A stretch of 64,000 nt of DNA. It comes from Drosophila miranda. Lineage: Eukaryota; Arthropoda; Insecta; Diptera; Drosophilidae. Shown one piece after another: positions 38,301 to 47,384 of this stretch (within the stretch, counting starts at the first letter, position 1; the number at the start of each line of letters is the position of its first letter). Location: NCBI RefSeq assembly GCF_003369915.1, contig NC_046675.1, positions 7,564,001 through 7,628,000 of the forward strand, written 5' to 3'. Made by a program: the position numbers and the translations under genes. The notes beneath the pieces are model-generated. The model did no database searches and was not told the DNA's origin. It saw nothing but the letters and a program-made list of their open reading frames with translations.

Positions 38301-41300
38301 TGCAGTGCAGACAGTATGCCCCACATCCCCGCCAGCAAATGTTGCACATAACGTTTTACAAACTTTCGGTTAACTGGGCTCGCGGGGCAAGGACGCCTCT
38401 GGTGGTGGTGCTGCTGCTGCTGTTGCTGTTGCAGGCGCTGTTAAAATTCAATGAATTGAAATTGTAAAGCGCGTTGCGACGCGACAGGATACGAGCACGG
38501 CCAAAACCAACACACACACAGACACCCACCCACACAAACAAACAAACGTAAAAGCATATAAAGCGAGACAGAAATCGAGTGCCGGGCCGGGCAGGGCAGG
38601 GCCGGTCGTGCAGTTCAAAGCCATGGCCGGGAGCCAGAGTCCAGAAGCGGGTTTTTGCGTCTGTGTTTGTGTCTGCGTTTGTGTCTGCAACACCGGTAAT
38701 TACCGCCACGTGACAATGGAAATTACCAGCAAACACCGCAGGCAGCCACTACGACTACGTATTCGTTTCGTATCCTTTAAAGCCCTGGCCCTGGTCGGCC
38801 AGCATCAAATATTTAAGCGGCATCAGCATGCCCGAGAGCAGCCGAGAGGGGCCCCATATTGAGTGTCAAAAGCCATTGCTCTAAAAGATCTACGGCCTGC
38901 GCCTAAATGACCCGACTCGACCCAAGTCGAGTCCACTTTATGTAAGTCACAGTCACAGAGCAAAGACAAGGGGAACAAGAAGAACGAGAAGGCAAACCAG
39001 GCAAAGGACAAGGCATGGAAGGATGATGACACAGGGGACGGAAGCGGGCCCATGTCCAATGCAAACTGAGAAAAGCTCACAATTTTAGCTGCAGTTTTGT
39101 ATGGCAGGGATGCACACACACTTTTCCCAATCGTCCCAACATGGTGTTTATCCTTTTTTTTCAAGGATTTCCCGACTGTCACTGGTACAACTCTGCTCCA
39201 AGTTGCTTTGCATCCCTGGCTGCAACTTGTCGCCTGCCACGCCCATTCCCAAGCCATCAGTAGAGCTCGTAAATAAATCAATGAGCAGTTTTGTATTATA
39301 TCCTGCGCCTTCGAGTCACTGCCAGAACAAGGCGGCAGCCAGCAGGCAAAACAGGAGGAGATGATGTTTTTTTTTTTGTTGGTCCAGTGCCTCCTTGTCC
39401 TCGTCCTGGTCCTGGTCATGGTCGTGGTCCTGGCCAGCGCATAAATTTGTGAGACTTGGCTTGGACTCTCTCGCTCCAAGGGGGAGTGGGGGGGGTGGCT
39501 CTCCTTCGGCTCGTCACTGCTGACGTATGTTTAGCTTGAGTGGATTTTATTGTGACAGCGTCAGGATTTACTAGAGACAGCAACTGGAGCTGGCAGTCAG
39601 TAATGAGAAACACAAGACTGCCCGCCTTCACTGGGGGCTGGGCCCTGGTGGCTGTGGACTGGGGCTGGGGCTGGGGCTGGGGACTGTGCATGGTTTAGTG
39701 CCCGGTCATTGGGCTTTCGTTTGTTTTATGCACTCGCCCGTAATTAATTTGCGCAATTTTTGTGTACTTGTCTAAAATTTATTGACTGCATTCGAACGTT
39801 GCGCATACGACATGTATCCCGAAGGGATACTGCCAGCCTGGGGGGTGGGGGGCAGACAGCGCTGGGAGGAGGTGCCACAAAATCAATGCTAATATATGCA
39901 AATTTTTATTTCCGCGACAATTTCAATTTAACGACAATGGAGACAGGGACGGAGACGACGACAGCCAGCCATTTTCTATTAGCGTTGGCTTTCCCTTCGG
40001 TATTTTTCTGTTTCCTTTGTTTCTTTGCCGAGAATTACTCTCAGATGTGCCGTTAACACCGACCCACCGACAACCTACCGCTCCACCGCCCTGCAACACC
40101 GAACGCGCCCCCGAGGGCTGGCAGGGAGCAGGGTGGCACTTGGGGAGGGAAATGGCTTTCCGAAAAATGGAAATCTGTAAGCAAAGTTTCGTCTTGGTGG
40201 AGGCCACGCATTGAGCCATTCAAAGGATCATTATGCGTGTGCCCGCGTTATGGGGCCTCAAAGTGTCGTTGGCGGTGGATTGGCTCCTCAAGGTGGATGT
40301 GTGGCTCAGGGGGATACGGATTCAGATTCAGAGGAAATGGTAATGTATGAAGACTGCATGTAAAGATACTATATATTGAGAGCCATAATCTACGTTCCAG
40401 CCACAATCCTATTCGGCGACTTCTTCCGCTTGCCCACAAATTGTCAACTGCCAAGAGCGTGTTTCAGCGCAGAATTGTCGGATTAATTGCCACAACTAAA
40501 TATTGTACGCATTTGTACAATTGAATTATTTATTATTTATTGACAGTTCCTTGAGAGACGTAAGCCAGCGGAAAGTCCTACCCAACTTGGTCTCAGCTTA
40601 AGCTTCACGGCGTATGCACAAGCCGGGATAACTCTCCTTCTCACACACACACACACAACACCATCTCCATCTCCATCCGGGGCCCCGGCTCCAGCGTGAC
40701 CCAGCTCTAAGATTTATAGCAGCGGACTGGAGGAGGGAAACTCATGGGAAAATAACTTTAGCGGAAAAGTGCCGACAAAATACAAGAAAATGCTTAACCA
40801 ACAGAACCAGCGCGGCAAGCAGAAGGCACAGGACAGAGACCAGAACACACTTAGTGGATCCTTGCCACCCGAATAGTGGGTCCGGGTGTGGGTATGGGCA
40901 TGGGTATGGGGCCCTAGAAGTGGCTCTGCCTTCGAGCCAGAAACTTCATGAATTTAATTACCGAATTTTTTCGCTGTAATTACGAAATTCTTTTGGCTGA
41001 AAGTGGAATTTTCATTTCATTTTCATTAAAATATTTCTGCTTGTAAGTGTTTACAAAATATGTGCGCTCTTGGCTAGGGCTAGGCACACATCCTGGCCAT
41101 GCCCACACGCCCAGACGCCCACACTTTCTGCTGATACACGGATGTATGCATGTGGCATATATGTAAACCCATCTTTGGTGAGTGTGAGTGTGAGGTGTGC
41201 CTTGGAGTTGATGCAATTATTCAGTTATTGACCCACAAAACCACAAAATGTCGGCAGAGGCACAGACACGCAACGCACACTTCCGAAGCACTTCGGAGGC

Positions 41301-41520
41301 ATTGGGTTGCCTGTTTGCCGGCTTGTGCAATTGCATTGTCTTCACCTGTGCATTATTAACTTGACCACGCTAAGCTCATAATGAGGAGCTTATTGCTAAT
41401 TTCTTATTGCTCACTGGAGTTTGGGGCTGCCCTCAAATGTGTGGCTGTTTATCTACGGAGGAACATGGAAGATAGAAGCGGCCTTCTCTGCGTGTATGTT
41501 TGTGCTGTGTGTCTGGGCCA
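35341..41520. other. Noncoding DNA between AT island and retrotransposon
   Basis: GC-moderate noncoding DNA with GA (36,300-36,315), CA and CCAGGA/CCTGGT cryptic repeats (about 38,264-38,292 and 39,397-39,432). No open frame shows a domain. The segment ends at the 3' tail of the LINE. Confidence 0.55.
36440..36560. mobile_element. Possible short dispersed-repeat fragment
   Basis: An AT-rich patch contains the words GAAAGTCGGG and TTTTATATACCCT, which recall the ends of abundant noncoding fly repeats (DINE-1/Helitron-like and others). A similar GAAGTCGGG word occurs at about 13,466. This is family-level resemblance from memory only, and no boundaries were found. Confidence 0.2.
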
Positions 41521-41540
41521 TAGGTTAGGTTAGGTTAAGG
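41521..41540 (-). repeat. 3' tail of the LINE, TTAGG-type pentamers
   Basis: On the plus strand three TAGG(T) units run directly from the flank into the element. Read on the element's strand this is a (TAACC)n tail. Several RNase-H-bearing LINE clades end in short tandem repeats instead of poly(A), so this is best explained as the element's own 3' terminus. Confidence 0.7.
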
Positions 41541-41672
41541 CGGCAGCCGGGAGGGGGGGGATAAGAGCCTCCCGCCCCCAAGCTCACTTGGACCTATAAA
41601 AGGTCCGTTGTGTTGCCGCATGGGCATGTGCCCCTTCGCGTTGCCCGAACCGTGAGAGCATACTACTGCAGG

Positions 41673-44600
41673 TTAAGGGCAGTCCCATCCGGTGGCTTGG
41701 ATGTATTTGGACAAGGTCCCTGGTTTGATTACGGACAGGTCCGAAATGTCCGTGAGGAAAGCGGCCCCGAGAATTCGAAGACGACGATTTCCAAGGGCTG
41801 GGCAGTGGCAGAAGAAGTGGGGGACCGATTCCTCCTCCTCCTCGTCGCGACAACTCCTGCAGAAGTCGTTATGAGGGATTGACAGTCTAGAGGCGTGAGT
41901 GCCGATCTGCCAGTGTCCCGTAATGGCTCTAGTAACTGCAGAGCACTGTGCTCTGCTGAGTTTATACAGCTCTGCTGAGCGCTTCTTCGATCGATATGGC
42001 CATATCAATCTTGAGACTTTACAGGAAACGGTTTGCTGCCATCTCCTATTGGCATTTTGCTCGAACAATTCGTGCGTTAGGAGCCTGCACGTAGCCAAGG
42101 GCATCGCTACTTGCTCCCTCTCCGGTAGGAGGGGAATCGTAGTACCCTGCCTGGCTAGCTCGTCGGCGGCGTCATTCCCCTCGATGTCCCTGTGGCCGGG
42201 GACCCATATAAGGAAGAGATCTAACTGATCTGCGATCTCGTGCAGAGACCTGCGGCAGTCATTTACAGTCGCTGAGTTCGACGATATTGAGCCTAGAGCT
42301 TTGATAGCTGCTTGGCTGTCCGAGAAGACGCACACTAAGTGCGTATCTAGAAGTAATTTGGAGACGATCGAAATGGCCTCCTTGATGGCTTCAACCTCCG
42401 CTTGGAACACACTACAGTGATCCGGGAGCCTGAAGCAATGACTGATGTTCAGCTCGCTGCAGTAGACTCCGCCTCCCACGCGGCCGTCTAGCTTTGAGCC
42501 ATCAGTGTAGAAGTGGACCGCATTTGCAGGTCCTGGTTCGCCCTTCTCCCAGTCCTCCCTAGATGGGATTGATACCTGGAAGGGCGTCGAGAGGTGATCA
42601 CTGGGGATACAGTAATCTGTCCTCTCTGGTAATTGCGGGAGTCTCATCAGGATTCCCGAGTGCCCAGCCGCGGATGCTTTCCACAGTCTGGCTTCTCTCA
42701 TTCTGAGGGCGGAAAGTGTTGCCACCTTCTTTCCCATGAGATCCACAGGGAGGAGGTCCAGCACAGTATCCAGGGCTTCCCCTGGAGTAGTGCGTAGCCC
42801 GCCAGTTATGCATAGCTCTGCCATGCGTTGAACTCTGCTGAGTTTATTGAGGCATGTCCTTCTGTCCAAGGCTGGCCACCATACCACCACTCCATAGAGC
42901 ATGATTGGTCGTATGATGGCGGTGTAGAGCCACCGAACTATATAGGGGGTCATTCCCCATTTTAGTCCGATGGCTTTCCTGCAAGTATAGAGGGCCACTG
43001 TGGCCTTCTTTACTCTATCCTCTATGCTCAATTTCCAATCGAGCTTTCTATCGAGGATTAGGCCAAGATACTTGGCGTTGTTGCTGAAGACTAGCGCTTC
43101 CCCACATAGTCTTGGGGGAATCAGTACCGGAACTTTGTACTTCCTAGTGAAAAGCACCAGTTCCGTTTTAGACGGGTTGACGCCTAACCCGCATTTGTCT
43201 GCCCATTTCGACATTTTCGTGAGAGTACTTGTCATGCACTCACACAATGTCTGCGGAAATTTTCCGGAGAATGCTATGGCAACATCGTCCGCGTACGCCA
43301 CCACACGGCAGCCACCCCCCTCTATCTCCCGCAGCAGTGTGTTCACTGCCACGTTCCATAGGAGGGGCGAGAGGACTCCGCCCTGCGGTGTGCCTCTGCT
43401 GACAAATCTGGTACACGTTGACGTCCCCAGTGATGCCTCAACCGTCCTGCATTGTAGCATCTGATCGATCAGGCTCACCGTCCTGGAGTCAACGCCCAGA
43501 TCCGTCAGTGCGCCCGTGATGGCTGTCGGAAGGATGTTGTTAAAGGCGCCTTCTATGTCGAGGAAGGCTACTAGGGTGTACTCCTTAAAATTAAGGGATG
43601 CTTCGATGATCGATGTGATCGAGTGTAGGGCCGTTTCGGTGGATCTTCCCTTCCGATAGGCATGCTGGGAGTCTGAGATCAGACTGGACGGAATGCACGC
43701 CGTTAGATGCAGCCCCAGGAGCCGCTCCATCGCCTTTAGAAGAAAAGACGATAGACTTATGGGTCTGAAATCCTTTGGGGCAGTGTGCGAGGGCTTGCCT
43801 GCCTTGGGTATGAATACGACTTTGGTCTGAAGCCAGGTGTCAGGAATGCACCCGTGGGAGAAGATTCCCTCGTAAATTATTTTGAGCCAGTTAATGGCTT
43901 TATGTCCCGCGTGAATCAGTTGGGCAGGGAAAATGCCGTCTGGCCCCGCGGACTTGTAGGGTTTAAAGCTTCTGATCGCCCAGGAAATGTTCTCCTGGCT
44001 TAGCAGTCCCAAGATGGCATTTGAGGCGACAGAAGGAGGCGCGAGGTAGTTGGGTCTGTTTTCATCGCAGCCAGGGAAGTGGGTATTTAGGAGAAGATTT
44101 AGCGACTCCTCGCTGGACGTAGTCCACGACTGGTCGGTGTTCTTCAAGTAGCCCAGGGTGGGTGTTGTCTTCGAGAGAACTCTGCGCAAGCGTGAGGCTT
44201 CTGAGTTACTCTCGATTTCGCTGCAGAACTTACGCCAGGAGGCGCGTTTGGCTTTTCTAAGTTCTTTGTTGTAGGTTGACAGACTGGCCTTGTATTCGGC
44301 CCAGTTTTGCTCAACGTTTTCAGCCTTAGCTTTATTGAAGAGTCTCCGGGAGGCTTTCCGGAGTTCACCCAGTTTCGGATTCCACCATTCAGGTTTCTTC
44401 CGGCCTCTGTTCTTGCCAGAGGGGCATGCTTTGTCGAGCGCCTTATTGCAGGCGTCGGTAAAGATCTTAAGAAGACGAGTCGTGGCCTCCGTGGAGAACT
44501 CCTCCTCAGATGGGGGCTCAGGGAGAACACGACAGAGGTAATCAGAGTACCGAGTCCAGTTTGTCCGCCTGATGTTTCGGAATCGGACTGGCTTCGGTAC

Positions 44601-45269
44601 TGAGAAGGAGAAGACAGTTTCCACGTACCTGTGGTCCGAGAAGGAGTGCTCTTCCAGGACCCTCCAGGATACAATGTTACGCTGTATCTCATGAGAGGCA
44701 AGCGTGAGGTCCAGGACCTCCTTGCGGTTTTTAATGATAAAGGTGGGATCACTACCCCGGTTTAGTAAGACCATCTGAGTGGTCAGTAAGTAACTGAAAA
44801 GGTACTCACCCCTTTCGTTTGTGTCAGTGCTTCCCCACTGACAGTGATGTGCATTGGCATCGCACCCCACAATTAGGCCGATGTCCTTGGCCGAGCAGTC
44901 TGCGATTAGAGCCCGGAGAGGCGCGTGTGGAGGGGGGTCTGGTTGTTCATGCCCCATGTATGCGGAGCAGATCCTCAGTGAGCGCTCCTGGCCTTCGAGG
45001 CTCACTGCGGTGTGGTCTTCATTGCTGAAATTTGGGAGCAAAAATAGGTGCAACTCTCTTTTTGCAAGAATGCAGGTACGAATTTTACCTGCGGTTTCAG
45101 CTACATATAGCTTGTAGTCAGAAGTCCTCAGACCGGAGACCCTGTTTCCGAGGATCCAGGGCTCCTGAATGAGGACTATGTCGGCTCCACCCTTGGCCAG
45201 GTGGAGCAGTAGAGCAGCGCATGCTGCCTTACAATGGTGGAGGTTTATCTGCAGGAGCGTCAACGACAT
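41673..45269 (-). CDS. LINE ORF2: endonuclease, reverse transcriptase, RNase H
   Basis: An intact 1,198-residue frame with a true ATG. Its order is an APE-type endonuclease (about 1-225; GCDANAHHCQWGS and SFSDHR motifs), a reverse transcriptase (about 450-720; RGTPQGGVLSP then the catalytic YADD at 659-662), and an RNase H domain (D923 in FYTDGS, then a Glu in FQAEVEA, Asp in FSDSQAA, and GHRDIEGNDAADELA). A C-terminal Cys/His cluster (CRSC...HFFCHC) follows. The protein nicks the target site and copies the element RNA there. No stop or frameshift breaks it. The start codon overlaps the end of ORF1 by 41 bases in another frame, so it probably depends on reinitiation or a similar mechanism. 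Confidence 0.95.
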   Translation of the reverse strand: MSLTLLQINLHHCKAACAALLLHLAKGGADIVLIQEPWILGNRVSGLRTSDYKLYVAETAGKIRTCILAKRELHLFLLPNFSNEDHTAVSLEGQERSLRICSAYMGHEQPDPPPHAPLRALIADCSAKDIGLIVGCDANAHHCQWGSTDTNERGEYLFSYLLTTQMVLLNRGSDPTFIIKNRKEVLDLTLASHEIQRNIVSWRVLEEHSFSDHRYVETVFSFSVPKPVRFRNIRRTNWTRYSDYLCRVLPEPPSEEEFSTEATTRLLKIFTDACNKALDKACPSGKNRGRKKPEWWNPKLGELRKASRRLFNKAKAENVEQNWAEYKASLSTYNKELRKAKRASWRKFCSEIESNSEASRLRRVLSKTTPTLGYLKNTDQSWTTSSEESLNLLLNTHFPGCDENRPNYLAPPSVASNAILGLLSQENISWAIRSFKPYKSAGPDGIFPAQLIHAGHKAINWLKIIYEGIFSHGCIPDTWLQTKVVFIPKAGKPSHTAPKDFRPISLSSFLLKAMERLLGLHLTACIPSSLISDSQHAYRKGRSTETALHSITSIIEASLNFKEYTLVAFLDIEGAFNNILPTAITGALTDLGVDSRTVSLIDQMLQCRTVEASLGTSTCTRFVSRGTPQGGVLSPLLWNVAVNTLLREIEGGGCRVVAYADDVAIAFSGKFPQTLCECMTSTLTKMSKWADKCGLGVNPSKTELVLFTRKYKVPVLIPPRLCGEALVFSNNAKYLGLILDRKLDWKLSIEDRVKKATVALYTCRKAIGLKWGMTPYIVRWLYTAIIRPIMLYGVVVWWPALDRRTCLNKLSRVQRMAELCITGGLRTTPGEALDTVLDLLPVDLMGKKVATLSALRMREARLWKASAAGHSGILMRLPQLPERTDYCIPSDHLSTPFQVSIPSREDWEKGEPGPANAVHFYTDGSKLDGRVGGGVYCSELNISHCFRLPDHCSVFQAEVEAIKEAISIVSKLLLDTHLVCVFSDSQAAIKALGSISSNSATVNDCRRSLHEIADQLDLFLIWVPGHRDIEGNDAADELARQGTTIPLLPEREQVAMPLATCRLLTHELFEQNANRRWQQTVSCKVSRLIWPYRSKKRSAELYKLSRAQCSAVTRAITGHWQIGTHASRLSIPHNDFCRSCRDEEEEESVPHFFCHCPALGNRRLRILGAAFLTDISDLSVIKPGTLSKYIQATGWDCP

Positions 45270-46671
45270 TCCTGAGGCTCGCCTCCACCATTGTTACTTC
45301 TAGATCGCTGTCAGGGGACTCCGGCTCCTCCCCGACAACGATGTGGCTGAGACCTCTGGCTAGGTCGCTCTCGTCGAACGCGTAGTCGTCCAAGATATCG
45401 TCCGACATCATGGACGCCGCATCCGACGCCGGGTTGTCTTCCTCGCACGAGGCCCCCTCTTTTGGGATCTCCGGCAGCTCCGGGTCTGGCTCGACCTCCG
45501 CTTGCCTGCCCTTGCGATCGGACTTGTAAGTGGATATGGTGACCTTCTTGTAGCCATAATCCACTACACCGTCCGACTTTGCGAGGAGATCAATGGATTC
45601 CTCATTTAGGACGAGGATAATCTGGCGCCTCTGCCCTTGGATATCCTCCACCTTTGCCACCTTCCAATCGGCTGTAGGAAGGTGGGGGTTGCAGACCTGC
45701 AGTAACCTGAGGATCTTCTCAGGCTCTGCAGGCTTAGCCGAGACCCACGCTCTGGCTCTCGGGCGACTAGGGACATCTTCCCACTTCACGGCCTCCAGTT
45801 TCGCCCCTGGATAGACCTCTTTTAGGGCCGCCACCGCCTTCATGTAAAGAGCCGCAGAGCGAGCGTCTTGGCAGGCGATGGCTTTCACCTTGCCTTGATG
45901 CCACCCTGCGTCCTCACACTTTGGCGGTGGTCCGCCGTTCTCCTCCAGTTCCAGTAGGAACCGGTCCTGGAGCTCGTTCTCCACCAGGTGCCACTTATCG
46001 CGAGGGACATGGCCGTCCTCGGCGCCCCTGTCCAGGACACCGATCAGGGTCTTGCCCCTCGCCACCTCAGCGAACGACCGGTTCGTGGGGTGGGTCTTCA
46101 CCCGCTTGGCTTGCTGGGCTTGGCCTGGCTGATTTGCGGGGTCCTCCGCTGAGCGTTGCCGCTTGTTGGCGGCCTTGGCTGCGCCCTTTCCGGCTTTGGC
46201 TGGCTGGAACAGTGGAAGGATTGAGCAGGCCCACAGCCTCTGCTCCTTTCCTTCGGCTGACGCCTTGAAGTTCGGTTCTTCGTTGGACAGGATGAAAGCC
46301 GCTCGTCTCCTGTCCTGGTACGACGGCTTTCCACCCCGTGGTGCAGAGACGCTGCCCGCCGGGGCTCCCATGGGTTCTTCGGTCCCGGTGCGCCTACCAG
46401 CCGCGATTACGCTCTGCTTGGCAGCCGCCCCGGTATCCGCTTCGCCCTTGGAGCTACCCGACTTGGAAGGACCCGATTGGCTTTTCGGGCCCCCCCTCGC
46501 TGCGGCTGCTGCCTGAAGACGGTGGACCGACTCAGTCTCCTTCCCCGTCTTCTTTGGACCCGGTTTCCCAGGCGCTGGTGCAGAGGGATTGGCTTGTCCC
46601 TCCGGTACTTTAAGAGGAGTACCGAGCTCCTTTGCGGTGTTTTTATTTGGTATTTTTGATGTGTTTGGCAT
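45229..46671 (-). CDS. LINE ORF1: RNA-binding gag-like protein
   Basis: An open frame of 480 residues starting at the first in-frame ATG; a GTG lies four codons upstream. The N-terminal third is low-complexity (Pro, Ala, Lys, Gly) and likely disordered. The middle (about 210-390) is a folded region resembling the insect DUF4780 module of LOA-type ORF1 proteins. The C-terminus is acidic. I see no CCHC zinc knuckles, unlike ORF1 of I or jockey elements. Its expected role is to coat the element RNA in a ribonucleoprotein. The DUF4780 assignment is from memory of the family. Confidence 0.85.
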   Translation of the reverse strand: MPNTSKIPNKNTAKELGTPLKVPEGQANPSAPAPGKPGPKKTGKETESVHRLQAAAAARGGPKSQSGPSKSGSSKGEADTGAAAKQSVIAAGRRTGTEEPMGAPAGSVSAPRGGKPSYQDRRRAAFILSNEEPNFKASAEGKEQRLWACSILPLFQPAKAGKGAAKAANKRQRSAEDPANQPGQAQQAKRVKTHPTNRSFAEVARGKTLIGVLDRGAEDGHVPRDKWHLVENELQDRFLLELEENGGPPPKCEDAGWHQGKVKAIACQDARSAALYMKAVAALKEVYPGAKLEAVKWEDVPSRPRARAWVSAKPAEPEKILRLLQVCNPHLPTADWKVAKVEDIQGQRRQIILVLNEESIDLLAKSDGVVDYGYKKVTISTYKSDRKGRQAEVEPDPELPEIPKEGASCEEDNPASDAASMMSDDILDDYAFDESDLARGLSHIVVGEEPESPDSDLEVTMVEASLRNVVDAPADKPPPL

Positions 46672-47160
46672 TTTTGTTCCCACGAGTAGGCGGGAAGGGG
46701 CTGGTCACCCGAGGCATAGCCCGCTTGCCCCGGGAAGCCTGATTTAAACTGGAGGTCGGCAGGTATCCAGAGTCCGCATATTAGCGACCGGGCACCCCCC
46801 CGGCCATGCATCCCTCGGCATATAACAGTGTCACCTTGGATTGGGGTAATTTCACTGAGAGTTTTCTTCTCTCCGCCCGACTATCATTCGCCAGCATCCT
46901 AGCAGAGACATGACCGTGCTAGGACCTGTTTCCAGCCGCCCTCACGGGGAGAGTATAGTCGCACTTCCACCGGTGTGCACAGTTACGGCGGGTGACGGTT
47001 CGCTCGCAACCCTCTGTGTCCTAGGGGGGGTGTGAGACGCAGACCGCGCCGGGTATTACTAACCGGAGCGGCTGCGCCTCAGTTCCGAGTTCACAGTTGT
47101 GCGAGCCGACCCGTCATCCGTTTGTCCCCCTGTAGCACCCGATGGCTGACGGCCGTAATT
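46672..47160 (-). promoter_or_regulatory. LINE 5' UTR and internal promoter region
   Basis: GC-rich sequence upstream of ORF1 without an open frame. Elements of this type carry an internal promoter at their 5' end. It faces away from Cdk5rap1, whose start codon is about 225 bases beyond the inferred element end. The exact left limit of the element is not known. Confidence 0.5.
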
Positions 47161-47384
47161 CCTGAAGTTTCATTTCACTAAATATTCTAAAGATTTTCCT
47201 CTGTTTCAAATTTAACGGTCGTTTCTCCGACTAGCGGGTTAAATTGGAACTACCAGTTCGCCACCTAGCGCATAGATATAGTATCACTTCAAACAGCTGA
47301 TTTATCGAACAGTCGACTTGTCTTGGCCCTAACCTCCGCTTGCATAATTTTCAAAACAAAAAAGAAATTTAAAAACATTTCACG
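47161..47384 (+). promoter_or_regulatory. Cdk5rap1 promoter and 5' UTR
   Basis: AT-richer sequence between the LINE and the Cdk5rap1 ATG. It contains an E-box (CAGCTG) and a half-DRE (TTATCGA) near 47,297-47,308, and no TATA box at the expected place. The LINE has effectively truncated the upstream intergenic region. Confidence 0.5.

Larger units (their letters stand above)
41521..47160 (-). mobile_element. LOA/Bilbo-like non-LTR retrotransposon, near full length
   Basis: The element reads right to left: a 5' UTR (about 47,160-46,672), ORF1, ORF2 and a 3' UTR of about 150 bases. It ends in a short-repeat tail rather than poly(A). Both ORFs are open over their whole length, so the copy is young and possibly active. 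An N-terminal endonuclease, reverse transcriptase and RNase H in one ORF2 point to the LOA or I-related clades. Sequence style suggests LOA (Bilbo, Baggins, trim). The 5' boundary is a guess, set where GC-rich element sequence gives way to AT-richer promoter sequence. I found no target-site duplication. Confidence 0.85.

Noticed and set aside
41521..41540. Interstitial telomere repeat
   Set aside because: Only three units, exactly at the LINE 3' end; better explained as the element's tail.
47290..47340. TGTCTTGGCCCTA as the partner of TGTCTGGGCCATA (about 41,508) in a LINE target-site duplication
   Set aside because: The match is imperfect and would place the element end inside what looks like the Cdk5rap1 promoter, only about 60 bases from its ATG.
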